Below, in pieces: positions 10,520 through 19,958 of a DNA stretch of 48,074 nucleotides. The stretch lies in NCBI GenBank assembly GCA_020443325.1, contig JAGRIK010000040.1, positions 1 to 48,074 on the forward strand, given 5' to 3'. The notes beneath the pieces were generated by a model that searched no databases, was not told the origin of the DNA, and saw only the letters and a program-made list of their open reading frames with translations. The first letter of the stretch is position 1. The number at the start of each line of letters is the position of its first letter. The stretch is from Halioglobus sp. Lineage in GTDB: Bacteria; Pseudomonadota; Gammaproteobacteria; Pseudomonadales; Halieaceae. Made by a program: the position numbers and the translations under genes.

Positions 10520-11422
10520 ATGACCTTAACAGAACTGCGCTACCTTGTGGCCCTGTCTGAAACCGGCCATTTCCGCAAGGCGGCGGAACAGTGCAATGTC
10601 AGCCAGCCGACGCTCAGCATTGCCATCAAGAAGCTGGAGGAAGAGCTGGGCATCAGCCTGTTCGAGCGCGCCCACCACAAGGTGGCGGCCACTCCCACCG
10701 GGTTGCGCATCGTGGAGCAGGCACGCACCATCCTGCAGGAAACCCAGAACCTGCGCCACCTGGCAGAACAGGGTAAGGACCCTCTGGGCAGTGTGCTTTG
10801 TGTCGGCGCAATTTACACCGTAGGGCCCTACCTGTTTCCACGTCTGATCAGCCGCCTGCAGCAATTGGCCCCCAACATGCCGCTGTTCATCGAGGAAAAC
10901 TACACCGCCAACCTGCGCGGCAAGTTGAGCAGCGGGGCGCTGGACGCGATATTCGTCGCGCTGCCGTTTACCGAAACGGAAGTCGTCACACGGGCCCTGT
11001 TTGACGAGCCTTTCGTCGTGCTGCTACCCGAAGATCACCCCCTCGCAACCGAATCACATATCGACACCCGTGCGCTGGCCGAACACCGCGTACTGCTGAT
11101 GGGTGAAGGGCATTGCTTCCGCGACCAGGTACTCGAGGCCTGCCCCGGTTTACAGCAGGCTATCCGGGAGAAATCTGCACAGGGCAATACGGTAATCGAG
11201 GGCAGCTCACTGGAGACACTCAAGCACATGGTCGCGAGCGGCCTGGGCATCACGGTGCTGCCGGAGTCTGCGGCCAGGGAGGCGACCTACGGCGAGCGCA
11301 CCCTCGCGGTGCGACCGTTTCTCGACCCGGCGCCCAGGCGCAGCATCGCACTCGCCTGGCGGGTGAGTTATCCGCGCTCAGAGGCCATCGACATCCTTAT
11401 CGACTCCCTGCGACCGGCCTGA
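10520..11422 (+). CDS. oxyR: hydrogen peroxide-sensing LysR regulator OxyR
   Basis: Redox-activated transcription factor for catalase, peroxidase and related genes. The 300-residue protein has an N-terminal LysR winged helix-turn-helix (ELRYLVALSETGHFRKAAEQCNVSQPTLSIAIKKLEEELG region) and a substrate-binding-like C-terminal domain. The redox pair is Cys199 and Cys208 in GEGHCFRDQVLEAC, exactly the E. coli numbering, so disulfide sensing is expected. Two purine-rich ribosome binding sites (AAAGGA, AGGAA) precede the ATG. LysR regulators often bind the intergenic region they share with a divergent gene, here the SDR gene. recG begins 5 bases downstream. Confidence 0.97.
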   Translation: MTLTELRYLVALSETGHFRKAAEQCNVSQPTLSIAIKKLEEELGISLFERAHHKVAATPTGLRIVEQARTILQETQNLRHLAEQGKDPLGSVLCVGAIYTVGPYLFPRLISRLQQLAPNMPLFIEENYTANLRGKLSSGALDAIFVALPFTETEVVTRALFDEPFVVLLPEDHPLATESHIDTRALAEHRVLLMGEGHCFRDQVLEACPGLQQAIREKSAQGNTVIEGSSLETLKHMVASGLGITVLPESAAREATYGERTLAVRPFLDPAPRRSIALAWRVSYPRSEAIDILIDSLRPA

Positions 11423-11427
11423 GCTCT

Positions 11428-13494
11428 ATGCATGGCATCGCCAATCTTTCGGTGCGCGAGCTGCGCGGGGTGGGCCCCAAGCTGGCGGGTACACTGGCGG
11501 ATTACGGGGTGCATCGCGTCGAGGACTTGTTGTTTCATCTGCCACTGCGCTACCAGGACCGCACGAGGGTGACGGCAATCGCCGCCGCACGGGAGGGCGC
11601 CGATGTAGTGATCGAGGGCGAGGTGCGGGCTGCCGACGTGGTCTTCGGGCGGCGGCGCAGCCTGGTTGCCCGAATCCAGGATGGCAGCGGCACGCTGACA
11701 CTGCGTTTCTTCCATTTCTCGGCGGCACAGAAAAACAATATGCAAACGGGCACTCGGTTGCGCTGTTTCGGCCAGGTGCGGCGCGGCAGCAGCGGACTGG
11801 AAATGTACCACCCGGAATACCGCCCGGTGCACGGCGAGAACACACCCGTGGAAGAGGCCCTGACACCCATCTACCCGACAACCGCCGGTATCGGGCAAAA
11901 CCAGTGGCGCAAGTTGTGCGAACAGGCGCTGGCGCACCTTGAGCGGGAGCCGGTTAACGAGCTGCTTCCGGCCAGCAGCGAATACCCCTACGCGCTGACC
12001 CGGGCACTGCAATTTCTGCACGCCCCGCCACCGGATGCGTCACTGGATCTGCTGCGCGAGGGCAAGCACCCGGCGCAGTTGCGCCTGGCGCTGGAGGAGT
12101 TGGTGGCACACAACCTGTCCCTGCACCGCTTGCGCGAGCGGCAGCAGCGCGAGGGCGCCCCGCCCCTCCGGCCCGATGCCAAGCTCCTCCGGGCATTCCT
12201 CGACAACCTGCCATTCGCGCCGACGAGTGCGCAAACACGCGTACTGGCCGAGATCGCGACTGACCTGGCCAGGCCCTACCCCATGATGCGACTGGTGCAG
12301 GGCGATGTGGGCTCTGGCAAAACCCTGGTCGCGGCGGGGGCTGCCCTGCAGGCCATCGGCAGTGGTTATCAAGTCGCCATCATGGCACCGACGGAAATTC
12401 TGGCCGAACAGCACTGGCGGACGTTCAGCCAGTGGTTTGAGCCCCTGGGTATCACTATGGAGTGGTTGAGCGGCCGCTCCAAGGGCAATAAACGGGCCGC
12501 TGCCCTGGCCCGCATGGCCTCCGGAGAGGCCAGCCTGGTCATCGGCACGCATGCGCTGTTCCAGGATGATGTCGTTTTTGCGCGGCTCGGCCTGGTCGTG
12601 GTCGATGAGCAGCACCGCTTCGGTGTTCACCAGCGGCTCTCCCTGACGAAAAAGACCGCGCCGGAACTGGGCCGTGCCCACCAGCTGGTGATGACGGCAA
12701 CGCCCATCCCTCGCACACTCTCCATGGTCGCCTACGCCGACCTCGACTGCTCGGTCATCGACGAGTTGCCGCCGGGGAGAACGGCAGTGACCACGGTTCT
12801 TATCGACAACAGTCGCCGACCGGAGGTCGTCGCCAGGGTCGCGGCGGCCTGCAGCGAGGGGCGGCAGGCCTACTGGGTGTGCACGCTGATCGAGGAAAGT
12901 GACGCGCTGCAGGCGCAGGCGGCGCAGGCGACAGCGGAAGAACTGCAGCTGGCCCTGCCACAGTTGGCGATAGGGCTTATTCACGGGCGCCTGAAGCCGG
13001 CAGAAAAAGAGTCGGTGATGGCGGCCTTCAAACGCGGCGAACTGGCGCTGCTGGTGGCCACTACCGTCATTGAGGTCGGGGTCGATGTGCCGAATGCGAG
13101 CCTGATGATAGTCGAAAACCCGGAGCGCCTGGGCCTGGCGCAACTGCACCAGCTGCGCGGCAGGGTAGGACGAGGTGCGCAGGCCAGTCACTGCGTGCTG
13201 CTCTACCAGACACCCCTGTCGCACAGTGGCATGCAACGCCTGGCGGTGTTGCGCGAGAGCTCAGACGGCTTCTATATCGCCGAGAAGGATCTGGAGTTGC
13301 GCGGCCCGGGCGAGGTGCTCGGCACGCGGCAGACAGGGCTGATGGAGTTTCGTATTGCGGAGTTGCCGGCACACAACGATTTGCTGGACGAGGTGCAGGT
13401 CATTTCCGACACCATTCGACAGTCGCACCCCGAGCTGGCTGACCCATTGATCCAGCGCTGGACTGGCACGGGGCAACAGTTTGCCAAGGTTTGA
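11428..13494 (+). CDS. recG: ATP-dependent DNA helicase RecG
   Basis: Branch-migrating helicase that regresses stalled forks and processes recombination intermediates. The 688 residues are close to the E. coli length. An N-terminal wedge/OB region (VGPKLAGTLADYG, LLFHLPLRYQDRT) is followed by helicase motifs: Walker A GDVGSGKT at 292-299, MAPTEILAEQHW near 319-330, DEQH at 393-396, MTATPIPRTL, and the domain-2 motifs ATTVIEVGVDVPNAS and QLRGRVGRG. The frame runs open back to 11113 inside oxyR; the ATG at 11428 gives the family start and lies 5 bases after the oxyR stop, suggesting a two-gene transcript as in Pseudomonas. Confidence 0.97.
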   Translation: MHGIANLSVRELRGVGPKLAGTLADYGVHRVEDLLFHLPLRYQDRTRVTAIAAAREGADVVIEGEVRAADVVFGRRRSLVARIQDGSGTLTLRFFHFSAAQKNNMQTGTRLRCFGQVRRGSSGLEMYHPEYRPVHGENTPVEEALTPIYPTTAGIGQNQWRKLCEQALAHLEREPVNELLPASSEYPYALTRALQFLHAPPPDASLDLLREGKHPAQLRLALEELVAHNLSLHRLRERQQREGAPPLRPDAKLLRAFLDNLPFAPTSAQTRVLAEIATDLARPYPMMRLVQGDVGSGKTLVAAGAALQAIGSGYQVAIMAPTEILAEQHWRTFSQWFEPLGITMEWLSGRSKGNKRAAALARMASGEASLVIGTHALFQDDVVFARLGLVVVDEQHRFGVHQRLSLTKKTAPELGRAHQLVMTATPIPRTLSMVAYADLDCSVIDELPPGRTAVTTVLIDNSRRPEVVARVAAACSEGRQAYWVCTLIEESDALQAQAAQATAEELQLALPQLAIGLIHGRLKPAEKESVMAAFKRGELALLVATTVIEVGVDVPNASLMIVENPERLGLAQLHQLRGRVGRGAQASHCVLLYQTPLSHSGMQRLAVLRESSDGFYIAEKDLELRGPGEVLGTRQTGLMEFRIAELPAHNDLLDEVQVISDTIRQSHPELADPLIQRWTGTGQQFAKV

Positions 13495-13520
13495 ATTTCA
13501 CCGTACCCGGCGCGAAGTGC

Positions 13521-13554
13521 CGTCGCCCGGGGTTTCTCGACGGGAACGTTTTTT
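13521..13554 (+). terminator. possible weak terminator after recG
   Basis: A short stem CGTCG (13521-13525) with CGACG (13538-13542) is followed by six T residues at 13549-13554. The stem is short and the T-run is not immediately adjacent, so this is a weak candidate in the 136-base gap between the convergent recG and DUF1415 genes. Confidence 0.3.
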
Positions 13555-13630
13555 GGGCCATGCACCCACTGGCCGACGAGCGCATGTGAACATACCACCC
13601 GCCTATTGAGGTCTGGGCGCCCAACAAACC

Positions 13631-14179
13631 TTAGGGTGCGAACAGTGCACGCCAGCGCCGCGCCAGTTCATCCGCACCTATTTCCGTCAACGTCTCGATA
13701 TTCCTGTCCGGTATCCGCTGCGGGTCGGCAAACTCCTCCAGCGCACGCGTCAACATATCCTCGCGCAGTAAATGGATGACGGGCCAGGGTGCGCGATTGC
13801 TGTAGTGACTGGCCGCATTCGGCGGCTCACCGGCAAAGCGGTAGTCGGGGTGAAAGCTGGCCAGTTGCACCAGCCCCTCGAGACCGGCAGCGCGCAGCAA
13901 ATCCTGGGCATCTTCCAGGAAGTCGAGATAGTCATCGAAGTTCTGTAGCGCCCGGGGAAAGGCCAGCAGAGTCGTGGCGATGTCCTGTTCGGGGCTGCGT
14001 TGCAGGAGGTCCAACTCCGCGAGAAAAGCCCGGCGCAGCGCCGGGGTGTCCGTTTCCTCACACACCGCAATTCGCAGGTTTGCCGCACCCAGCAACGGGC
14101 GCGCAAAGGGGCACAGGTTCAGGCCGACGACAAATTCGTCCAGCCAGCGCTGTAAGTGCTCTTCAACGTGCCCGGTCAC
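13631..14179 (-). CDS. DUF1415 family protein
   Basis: A 182-residue cytoplasmic protein of the uncharacterised DUF1415 family. Recognisable features are the VVGLNLCPFARPLL segment (17-30), a mid-region ATTLLAFPRALQNFDDYLDFLEDAQDLL, and the FHPDYRFAGEPPNAASHYSNRAPWPVIHLLRE block, which holds most of the family's conserved polar and aromatic residues. The start is a GTG at 14177-14179; no better start lies nearby and the ribosome binding site is poor. It lies 29 bases downstream of the rubredoxin fusion gene in the same direction. No function is known to me. Confidence 0.85.
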   Translation of the reverse strand: MTGHVEEHLQRWLDEFVVGLNLCPFARPLLGAANLRIAVCEETDTPALRRAFLAELDLLQRSPEQDIATTLLAFPRALQNFDDYLDFLEDAQDLLRAAGLEGLVQLASFHPDYRFAGEPPNAASHYSNRAPWPVIHLLREDMLTRALEEFADPQRIPDRNIETLTEIGADELARRWRALFAP

Positions 14180-14208
14180 CCTGGGGCCTGCGCAACCGGG
14201 GCCCGTTA

Positions 14209-15579
14209 TCAGGCCATGATGGCCGGCAATTCCTTCTGCAGGGCGAGTTTTTCTTTCGTCGCCTCACCGGTCAGCGCAAAGCCCAGCAACGCGCCACTGC
14301 TGTCGCGGAACTGCGCCTTCACGTTATTGCCGTCGACATCAATGGTCCACTCGCCTTCCGTGCCCGGTGCGACGGGTGCAACCACCACGGGGCAGGCTGG
14401 CGTCTTGATCGTCACCGGCATAGCGGGATAGACGACTTCTGTGGGCTCCCCGGCCAGGGTTTTACCCAGGGCCTTGGCAGCCGCCATCAACGGCGCAACA
14501 TACACCAGCACATGCCCGTTCACTTCGGCACAATCGCCCATCGCGTAAACATTGGGGGTGCTGGTCTCCAGCAGCCGATTGGTGACAATACCGCGATTGG
14601 TTTCAATACCGCTGGCCTTGGCGAGCGCGGTCCTGGGGCGCACGCCTACCGCTGAAATTACGATGTCCGCGCTGATTGTCTCGCCGTTGTTGAGGCTGAC
14701 GGTGACTCCCTTATCCGCCTTGTTGACCGCCGTGACCAGTGGCCCGAAATGGAATTTCGCACCTTTCGCCTCGAGGGCAGCCTGCACCGCTTTACCGGCC
14801 GGCTCCGGCAGCAACGTGGGTAGGCAGTAACCCAGCGGGTCCACGACTTCCACCTCGAATCCGCCATTCGTCAAATCATTGGTGTATTCACAACCGATAA
14901 GCCCGCCGCCGATGATGCAGACTTTCTTCACGTCATTTTTCTCGACCGCGGTGCGAAAATCGCTGTAATCCATCAGGTCGTTGACGGAGTACACGAACTC
15001 CAGCCCATCGCCCTCTATGGGCGGGCGAATCACCTCAGCGCCCAGCGCCAGCACCAGCTTGCCGTAGTGGATGGCTGTATCGGTATCGCCGACCTTGATC
15101 AACTGTTTGGCGGTATCGATTTCATTCACCTTAGTCATCGTCCAGACGCTGGCCTTGAGCTGCTTGGCCATGTTGCCCGCATCGGATTGCGCCAGGTCGT
15201 CCGCCGCCTGGCCCTTGGTGTACCCGGTAGACAGCATCGGCTTGGAGTAGGGGCGCCCGTCGTCGGAGGTAATCAGGATCAGCGGGGTTTCCTCATCGTG
15301 CTTGCGAAACTCCTTCGCCAGGCCGTAGCCGGCCAGCCCGGTGCCAAGAATGACAACCGGCGCATGCTCGGTATCGGCCACCGGCTCTGCATGGTGGGGC
15401 ACATCGTCCACAGGCGCCTCCTCGAGCAGCTCAAAGTCTTCCTTGCCCACACCGCAATCGGGACACAACCAGTCCTCAGGGACGTCCTCCCATTTGGTAC
15501 CCGGCGCGATACCATCGTCCGGCCAACCGTCCTTTTCGTCATACACCAGGCCACAGACAATACATTCCCACTTACTCAT
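14209..15579 (-). CDS. rubredoxin fused to FAD/NAD-dependent rubredoxin reductase
   Basis: A 456-residue electron-transfer fusion. Residues 1-52 are a complete rubredoxin with an iron site formed by Cys6, Cys9, Cys39 and Cys42 (CIVCG and CPDCG). An acidic linker leads to a rubredoxin-NAD reductase with the FAD motif [17 protein letters not shown], an NAD-binding motif [12 protein letters not shown] and a second FAD motif [11 protein letters not shown]. Electrons from NAD(P)H would pass through FAD to iron in one polypeptide. In Pseudomonas the same position holds separate rubA1, rubA2 and rubB genes that serve alkane hydroxylase or oxidative-stress enzymes. The partner here is not in the window. 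Confidence 0.93.
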   Translation of the reverse strand: MSKWECIVCGLVYDEKDGWPDDGIAPGTKWEDVPEDWLCPDCGVGKEDFELLEEAPVDDVPHHAEPVADTEHAPVVILGTGLAGYGLAKEFRKHDEETPLILITSDDGRPYSKPMLSTGYTKGQAADDLAQSDAGNMAKQLKASVWTMTKVNEIDTAKQLIKVGDTDTAIHYGKLVLALGAEVIRPPIEGDGLEFVYSVNDLMDYSDFRTAVEKNDVKKVCIIGGGLIGCEYTNDLTNGGFEVEVVDPLGYCLPTLLPEPAGKAVQAALEAKGAKFHFGPLVTAVNKADKGVTVSLNNGETISADIVISAVGVRPRTALAKASGIETNRGIVTNRLLETSTPNVYAMGDCAEVNGHVLVYVAPLMAAAKALGKTLAGEPTEVVYPAMPVTIKTPACPVVVAPVAPGTEGEWTIDVDGNNVKAQFRDSSGALLGFALTGEATKEKLALQKELPAIMA

Positions 15580-15645
15580 GTTCCGACTCGCTTTTCTCTA
15601 AAGGGTGACACACCAGCCAGGCGCACCCGGCTGATACTGAATTAC

Positions 15646-15675
15646 TAGACAAATTTTGAGACGAAACACTATAGG
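15646..15675 (+). promoter_or_regulatory. candidate promoter of ubiC-ubiA
   Basis: TAGACA (15646-15651, five of six consensus bases) and TATAGG (15670-15675) are separated by 18 bases, about 68 bases upstream of the chosen ubiC start. The -10 shares the CTATAG core with the candidate rubredoxin promoter on the minus strand, so the two could not be occupied by polymerase at the same time. Confidence 0.4.
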
Positions 15676-15695
15676 GTCGTACGGTAATTGTGCAA
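15668..15695 (-). promoter_or_regulatory. candidate promoter of the rubredoxin fusion gene
   Basis: On the minus strand TTGCAC (15695-15690) and TATAGT (15673-15668) are separated by 16 bases. It would start transcription about 80 bases upstream of the rubredoxin ATG. Its -10 overlaps the -10 of the candidate ubiC promoter on the other strand. Confidence 0.4.
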
Positions 15696-15742
15696 GGGTT
15701 TTCTCCCGCCCATCGCTTGGCCATTTTGGTGGGGCCGCTTGC

Positions 15743-16450
15743 ATGCTCACGCCTGATCAAGCATTCTCGCCTCTCGAAATCAAGGATCCCTGGCGCTTGA
15801 AACCCTCATCTTTCAATCCGGCATCGCGTCTGCAGGCGCACAGGCGCATTGTCAACGAACCCCACTGGCAACCCGTTCGGCATTTCACCTGTAAAGCCCT
15901 GGCGCCCGGCATGCGCACCTGGCTGACCGACGATGGCTCCCTGACGGCGCGGTTGATGACCTCCGGCCACGGAGCGTTCAGCGTGCAGCGCCTATACCAG
16001 GGCTGGGATGTACCGCTCCCCTCCGAGCGGGTTCTGCTGGAACTGCCCGCCCGGCAACTGGCACTGGTGCGTGAGGTGGCACTGAGGTTGGGGGGCGAGA
16101 CGGTGGTTTTTGCGCGCAGCGTCTTCCCCATTTCAAGCCTTGCGGGCAGCCTGGCCCACCTGCGGCGGCTGCAAAACAAATCACTGGGTGCCATCCTGTT
16201 CAAGCACCCGGGTATGCATCGCCACCCGTTTGAGTTGGCCCTGATGGCTGGCGACAGTGACTATCTACCGGCAAGCCTGAAGCAGGCAGAGCCGGCCTGG
16301 GGGCGTCGATCCCGTTTCGAGATCGCGGGCAAACGCCTGATGGTCAGCGAGGTATTTTTATCCGCGTTCACACCCTGGCAGGAGTCCCTGCGCGTCCATA
16401 GAACACAGCGCGGTAAAGTCAGCTCTGCATTCAGGGCCTCAACCCGGTAA
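15743..16450 (+). CDS. ubiC: chorismate pyruvate-lyase
   Basis: Splits chorismate into 4-hydroxybenzoate and pyruvate, the first committed step of ubiquinone synthesis. The 235-residue product contains LVREVAL, LGAILF and GRRSRFEIAGKRLMVSEVFL. Arg110 and Glu203 align with the catalytic Arg76 and Glu155 of the E. coli enzyme. It is about 70 residues longer than E. coli UbiC, with extra sequence at both ends. The frame opens at a TTG at 15656; the ATG at 15743 is preferred because GGTGGGG lies upstream and the extension has no family similarity. ubiA follows after 33 bases. Confidence 0.9.
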   Translation: MLTPDQAFSPLEIKDPWRLKPSSFNPASRLQAHRRIVNEPHWQPVRHFTCKALAPGMRTWLTDDGSLTARLMTSGHGAFSVQRLYQGWDVPLPSERVLLELPARQLALVREVALRLGGETVVFARSVFPISSLAGSLAHLRRLQNKSLGAILFKHPGMHRHPFELALMAGDSDYLPASLKQAEPAWGRRSRFEIAGKRLMVSEVFLSAFTPWQESLRVHRTQRGKVSSAFRASTR

Positions 16451-16483
16451 ACTGGGCCGGTCACAATACCGTCAAAGGGTTCA

Positions 16484-17353
16484 ATGCCACAATCTTCCAA
16501 AACCGGCGCACTGCTGCAGCTGATCCGCTTCGATAAGCCGATCGGAACCCTGTTGCTGCTGTGGCCCACCCTGTGTGCGCTGTGGCTTGCGGCACAGGGT
16601 GTACCGGAGCTCCGCCTGCTGGTGATTTTTATCCTCGGCACCTTTCTTATGCGCTCTGCCGGGTGCATCGTCAACGACTTAGCCGATCGCAACCTGGATG
16701 GCGGCGTCGCGCGCACCAATGCGCGACCGCTGGTGACCGGTGCGGTAACCGTGCCCGAAGCGCTGCTGTTATTCCTTGTGCTGATGCTGCTGGCGTTCAT
16801 GCTGGTACTGTTCACCAATACGTTTACCGTGCAACTGTCACTCGTCGCAGTGGCATTAGCCTCCACCTACCCCTTCATGAAACGCTACACACACCTGCCA
16901 CAACTGGCGCTGGGTGCGGCATTTTCCTGGGGCATACCCATGGCGTTCGCCGCCCAGGCCGGCGCGCTGCCAAATGCGCTCTGGTTCCTGTTCCTGGGCA
17001 ACCTGCTGTGGACTGTCGCCTACGACACGGCCTATGCCATGGTGGACCGGGAAGACGATCTCAGGGTAGGTATCAAGTCCAGCGCCATCCTGTTCGGCCG
17101 GTACGACCGGCTCGCGATCGGGGCGCTGCAAGCGGCATGCCTCGTCGCGTTCTATCTGGCGGGCAGGGGCTTTGAGCTGGGCGCTATCTTCAATGGCTCC
17201 CTGCTCGTGGCCGCCGCACTGTTTGTCTACCAACAGCGGCTGATCCGGGAGCGCCAGCCCGCTGCCTGTTTCAGGGCATTCCTCCACAACAACTGGGTCG
17301 GCATGGTCATTTTTCTGGGCGTGGTAATGGATTACCTGATGGGAACCGCTTGA
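16484..17353 (+). CDS. ubiA: 4-hydroxybenzoate octaprenyltransferase
   Basis: Integral membrane enzyme that attaches the polyprenyl chain to 4-hydroxybenzoate. The 289 residues include the first Asp-rich motif NDLADRNLD at 64-72 and the second [13 protein letters not shown] at about 181-193, both binding the prenyl diphosphate through magnesium, embedded in about eight or nine hydrophobic segments. It uses the product of the upstream ubiC gene, so the two form a pathway operon. The FemAB-like gene begins only 7 bases after its stop codon. Confidence 0.97.
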   Translation: MPQSSKTGALLQLIRFDKPIGTLLLLWPTLCALWLAAQGVPELRLLVIFILGTFLMRSAGCIVNDLADRNLDGGVARTNARPLVTGAVTVPEALLLFLVLMLLAFMLVLFTNTFTVQLSLVAVALASTYPFMKRYTHLPQLALGAAFSWGIPMAFAAQAGALPNALWFLFLGNLLWTVAYDTAYAMVDREDDLRVGIKSSAILFGRYDRLAIGALQAACLVAFYLAGRGFELGAIFNGSLLVAAALFVYQQRLIRERQPAACFRAFLHNNWVGMVIFLGVVMDYLMGTA

Positions 17354-17360
17354 AACGCCA

Positions 17361-18518
17361 ATGACAAACACGATAAATCCCGCAACACTGACCGCCGAGT
17401 TTCTTACCAGCATCGACCAGATCCCGGCTGCGCAATGGGACGGTGTCGCGGGAACGGATTACCCGTTTTTGCGCCACACCTTCCTCTACGGGCTGGAAAA
17501 AACCGACTGCACCACGGCCGCTACCGGATGGCAGCCCTGCCATCTGCTCCTGCGCAGGGGCGGTGTCCCGGTGGCGGTGATGCCGCTCTACCTGAAATCC
17601 CATTCCTACGGCGAGTATGTGTTCGACTGGTCGTGGGCCGACGCCTGGCGACAGAGCGGCCTGGATTATTATCCGAAACTGCTCACCGCCATCCCGTTCA
17701 CACCCGCTACCGGGCCGCGACTGTGCGTTGCCACCGGGATAGATGAGAACGAGTGCCTGCACGCTGCTATTGCCGCGGTAAAGGACCTGGCAACCAGGCG
17801 CAATATCTCCTCCTGGCACCTGCTGTTTCCCACAGAATCGGTCAGCGAGAAGCTACTGGAAGCGGGGCTGCATCGGCGCGCCGCCACGCAGTTTCACTGG
17901 TTCAACAACGACTACCAGTGTTTTGATGATTTTCTGGCCACGTTCAATAGCCGCAAGCGCAAGTCGCTGAACCGGGAGCGCCGGCGGGTGGCGGAGCAGA
18001 GCATTACACTGAAGACGCTGACGGGCGCAGGCATCGGCAGGGAGGACTGGGAGCAGTTTTACCATTTTTACCAGCTCACCTACGCCAAGCGCAGCGGCCA
18101 CGGTGGCTACCTGAGTCGCGCGTTTTTCGTCGACACCGCTGCCTCAATGGGAGACCAGGTTGTGATGGTCCTGGCCTGCCTGGATGACCGCGCCGTCGCC
18201 GGCGCCCTGTATTTTCGCAGCAGCGATACGCTGTACGGGCGCTACTGGGGTTGCGAGAGAGAATACGACTGCCTGCATTTTGAAGCCTGTTATTACCAGG
18301 GCATCGAATACTGCATTGCCAACAAACTGCAGCGTTTCGATCCCGGCGCACAGGGGGAGCACAAGATCCAGCGCGGCTTTCGCCCCATTACCACCTGGTC
18401 GAATCACTGGATAGCGGATCCGCAGCTCTCGGCAGCAGTGGGCGATTTCACCCGCCGTGAAGCGCTGCACAACGAACAGTACCGTCAGGCCGCTTCCGGG
18501 ATGCTGCCATTCAAGTAA
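17361..18518 (+). CDS. GNAT/FemAB-like N-acetyltransferase, DUF482 family
   Basis: A 385-residue protein that I place in the DUF482 (peptidogalycan biosynthesis/recognition) group of the FemAB/GNAT clan. Recognisable segments are YPFLRHTFLYGLEKT near the N-terminus, SRKRKSLNRERRRV in the middle, and LYGRYWGCEREYDCLHFEACYYQGIEYCI with RFDPGAQGEHKIQRGF near the C-terminus. The substrate is unknown; related proteins transfer acyl or aminoacyl groups. There is no signal peptide or membrane segment, so it is probably cytoplasmic. It follows ubiA after 7 bases and may be translated from the same transcript. The role in ubiquinone synthesis, if any, is not evident. Confidence 0.85.
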   Translation: MTNTINPATLTAEFLTSIDQIPAAQWDGVAGTDYPFLRHTFLYGLEKTDCTTAATGWQPCHLLLRRGGVPVAVMPLYLKSHSYGEYVFDWSWADAWRQSGLDYYPKLLTAIPFTPATGPRLCVATGIDENECLHAAIAAVKDLATRRNISSWHLLFPTESVSEKLLEAGLHRRAATQFHWFNNDYQCFDDFLATFNSRKRKSLNRERRRVAEQSITLKTLTGAGIGREDWEQFYHFYQLTYAKRSGHGGYLSRAFFVDTAASMGDQVVMVLACLDDRAVAGALYFRSSDTLYGRYWGCEREYDCLHFEACYYQGIEYCIANKLQRFDPGAQGEHKIQRGFRPITTWSNHWIADPQLSAAVGDFTRREALHNEQYRQAASGMLPFK

Positions 18519-18555
18519 CGTGCGCGGGAACCAAAGCCTGATGGCCAGAACGTGA

Positions 18556-19341
18556 TCAGGGACCGGTGGGAGGCGTGTCGCGTGTGAAGACAAGTTCGCG
18601 GGCACTGGATTCCGCCCTGTTGTAGCGATAGCCGCCCACCCGGAATTTTTTCAGGCCATCGGGGTCCTGCAACTCGTTCTCAATAATATAGCGCGCCATC
18701 TGTCCGCGCGCCTTCTTGGCAAAGAAGCTGATGATCTTGTAGCGGTCACCCTTGAGATCCTTGAACACCGGTGTAATCACCTCCGCATCCAGCGCCGCAG
18801 CGCGCACCGCGCGGAAGTATTCCTGTGAAGCCAGGTTCACCAGTACCTTTGTCCCGGATTTGCGGATGGACGCATTGAGCGCTTCTGTTATCGACGTCCC
18901 CCAGAATTCGTAGAGATTCTTGCCACCGCGATTGGCAAATGGCAAACCCATTTCCAGCCGATAAGGCTGCATGAGATCGAGCGGGCGCAACAGGCCGTAA
19001 AGCCCCGAAAGAATGCGCAGGTGCTGTTGCGCAAAACCCAATTGTCCGTCGTCCAGTGTCGCGGCGTCCAGCCCAACATAGACATCGCCCTTGAACGCCA
19101 GCAGGGAAGGCCGGGCGTTGCTTTTATTGAATGGCTGGCGCCAATTCATAAAACGCTCATGGTTCAGTGCCGCGATACCTTCACTCACACCCATCAGGCT
19201 GCGGATGTCATCGGGGGCCAGCTCGCGGGCGTCCTCAACGAGTTCGGCGGCGCGCGCCAGGAACTGTGGCTGGGTTGCCCTGCGCGAGGGGGCTGCTGTC
19301 TCAAAATCCAGTGTCTTGGCCGGCGAAATAACGGTCAACAT
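18556..19341 (-). CDS. yaaA: peroxide stress protein YaaA
   Basis: The 261-residue protein starts MLTVISPAKTLDFE and contains NKSNARPSLLAFKGDVYVGL, LRILSGLYGLLRPLDLMQPYR and GDRYKIISFFAKKARGQMARY, the YaaA (DUF328) signatures. In E. coli YaaA lowers free intracellular iron during peroxide stress and is induced by OxyR; oxyR is about 8 kb away in this window. The start codon lies at 19339-19341, divergent from dctQ with 101 bases between starts. Its end converges with the DUF482 gene at a 37-base gap. Confidence 0.96.
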   Translation of the reverse strand: MLTVISPAKTLDFETAAPSRRATQPQFLARAAELVEDARELAPDDIRSLMGVSEGIAALNHERFMNWRQPFNKSNARPSLLAFKGDVYVGLDAATLDDGQLGFAQQHLRILSGLYGLLRPLDLMQPYRLEMGLPFANRGGKNLYEFWGTSITEALNASIRKSGTKVLVNLASQEYFRAVRAAALDAEVITPVFKDLKGDRYKIISFFAKKARGQMARYIIENELQDPDGLKKFRVGGYRYNRAESSARELVFTRDTPPTGP

Positions 19342-19442
19342 TGTGTTTCATCCTGGTTAAGGTGTTATCGGGGAATATCTTTTCACGTCGGGGAGTACGC
19401 TATGATACCCTTCGACCGAATAATCAAAAAGACCTGTCCATC

Positions 19443-19958
19443 ATGCCTTTTCTGCGCGCCTGTGTGCATTATATAGACGCATTTACTGATCGCAGCGGTC
19501 GCCTGCTGGCATGGCTTCTTCTGTTCATGGCAATTCTGACGACCTGCGTGGTCGTGCTGCGCTATGGCTTCGGTATCGGCTCGATTCCCATACAGGAAGC
19601 GGTTACCTATATGCATGGCTGTGTGTTTTTGCTGGGTGCGGCTTATGCGCTGAAAACGGGTGCGCATGTTCGTGTCGATATTTTCTACCGCAACTTCAGT
19701 GCGCGGGCCCGCGCCTGGACCAACAGTCTGGGCGGTATCGTCTTTCTGCTGCCGCTGTGCGCGTTTATTCTGGCAAGCAGTTGGGACTATGTCGGCGAGT
19801 CCTGGGGCATGCGGGAAACGTCCGCTGAACCCGGTGGCCTGCCCGCTGTGTTTTTACTCAAAACCCTGATTCCCCTGATGGCAATCAACCTCGCGCTGCA
19901 GGGTTTGGCCGAGGTTTTGCGCAGCGCACTGACCCTGGTGGAAGGTGCGGGCGAGTAG
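19443..19958 (+). CDS. dctQ: TRAP transporter small permease subunit (DctQ family)
   Basis: Small membrane subunit of a TRAP carboxylate uptake system. The 171 residues give four hydrophobic helices at about 21-41, 53-70, 94-113 and 131-155, the usual DctQ topology, with VVVLRYGFGIGSIPIQEAVTYMHG and YALKTGAHVRVDIFYR being characteristic. The frame is open back to 19341, but the ATG at 19443 is chosen because earlier residues are not DctQ-like. The stop codon TAG shares its final G with the GTG start of dctM, so the two are translationally coupled. Confidence 0.92.
   Translation: MPFLRACVHYIDAFTDRSGRLLAWLLLFMAILTTCVVVLRYGFGIGSIPIQEAVTYMHGCVFLLGAAYALKTGAHVRVDIFYRNFSARARAWTNSLGGIVFLLPLCAFILASSWDYVGESWGMRETSAEPGGLPAVFLLKTLIPLMAINLALQGLAEVLRSALTLVEGAGE

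Noticed and set aside
12040-13236. Long minus-strand open frame of 398 codons inside recG.
   Set aside because: It is antisense to a clear recG, has no recognisable domain, and long opposite frames are common in GC-rich coding DNA.
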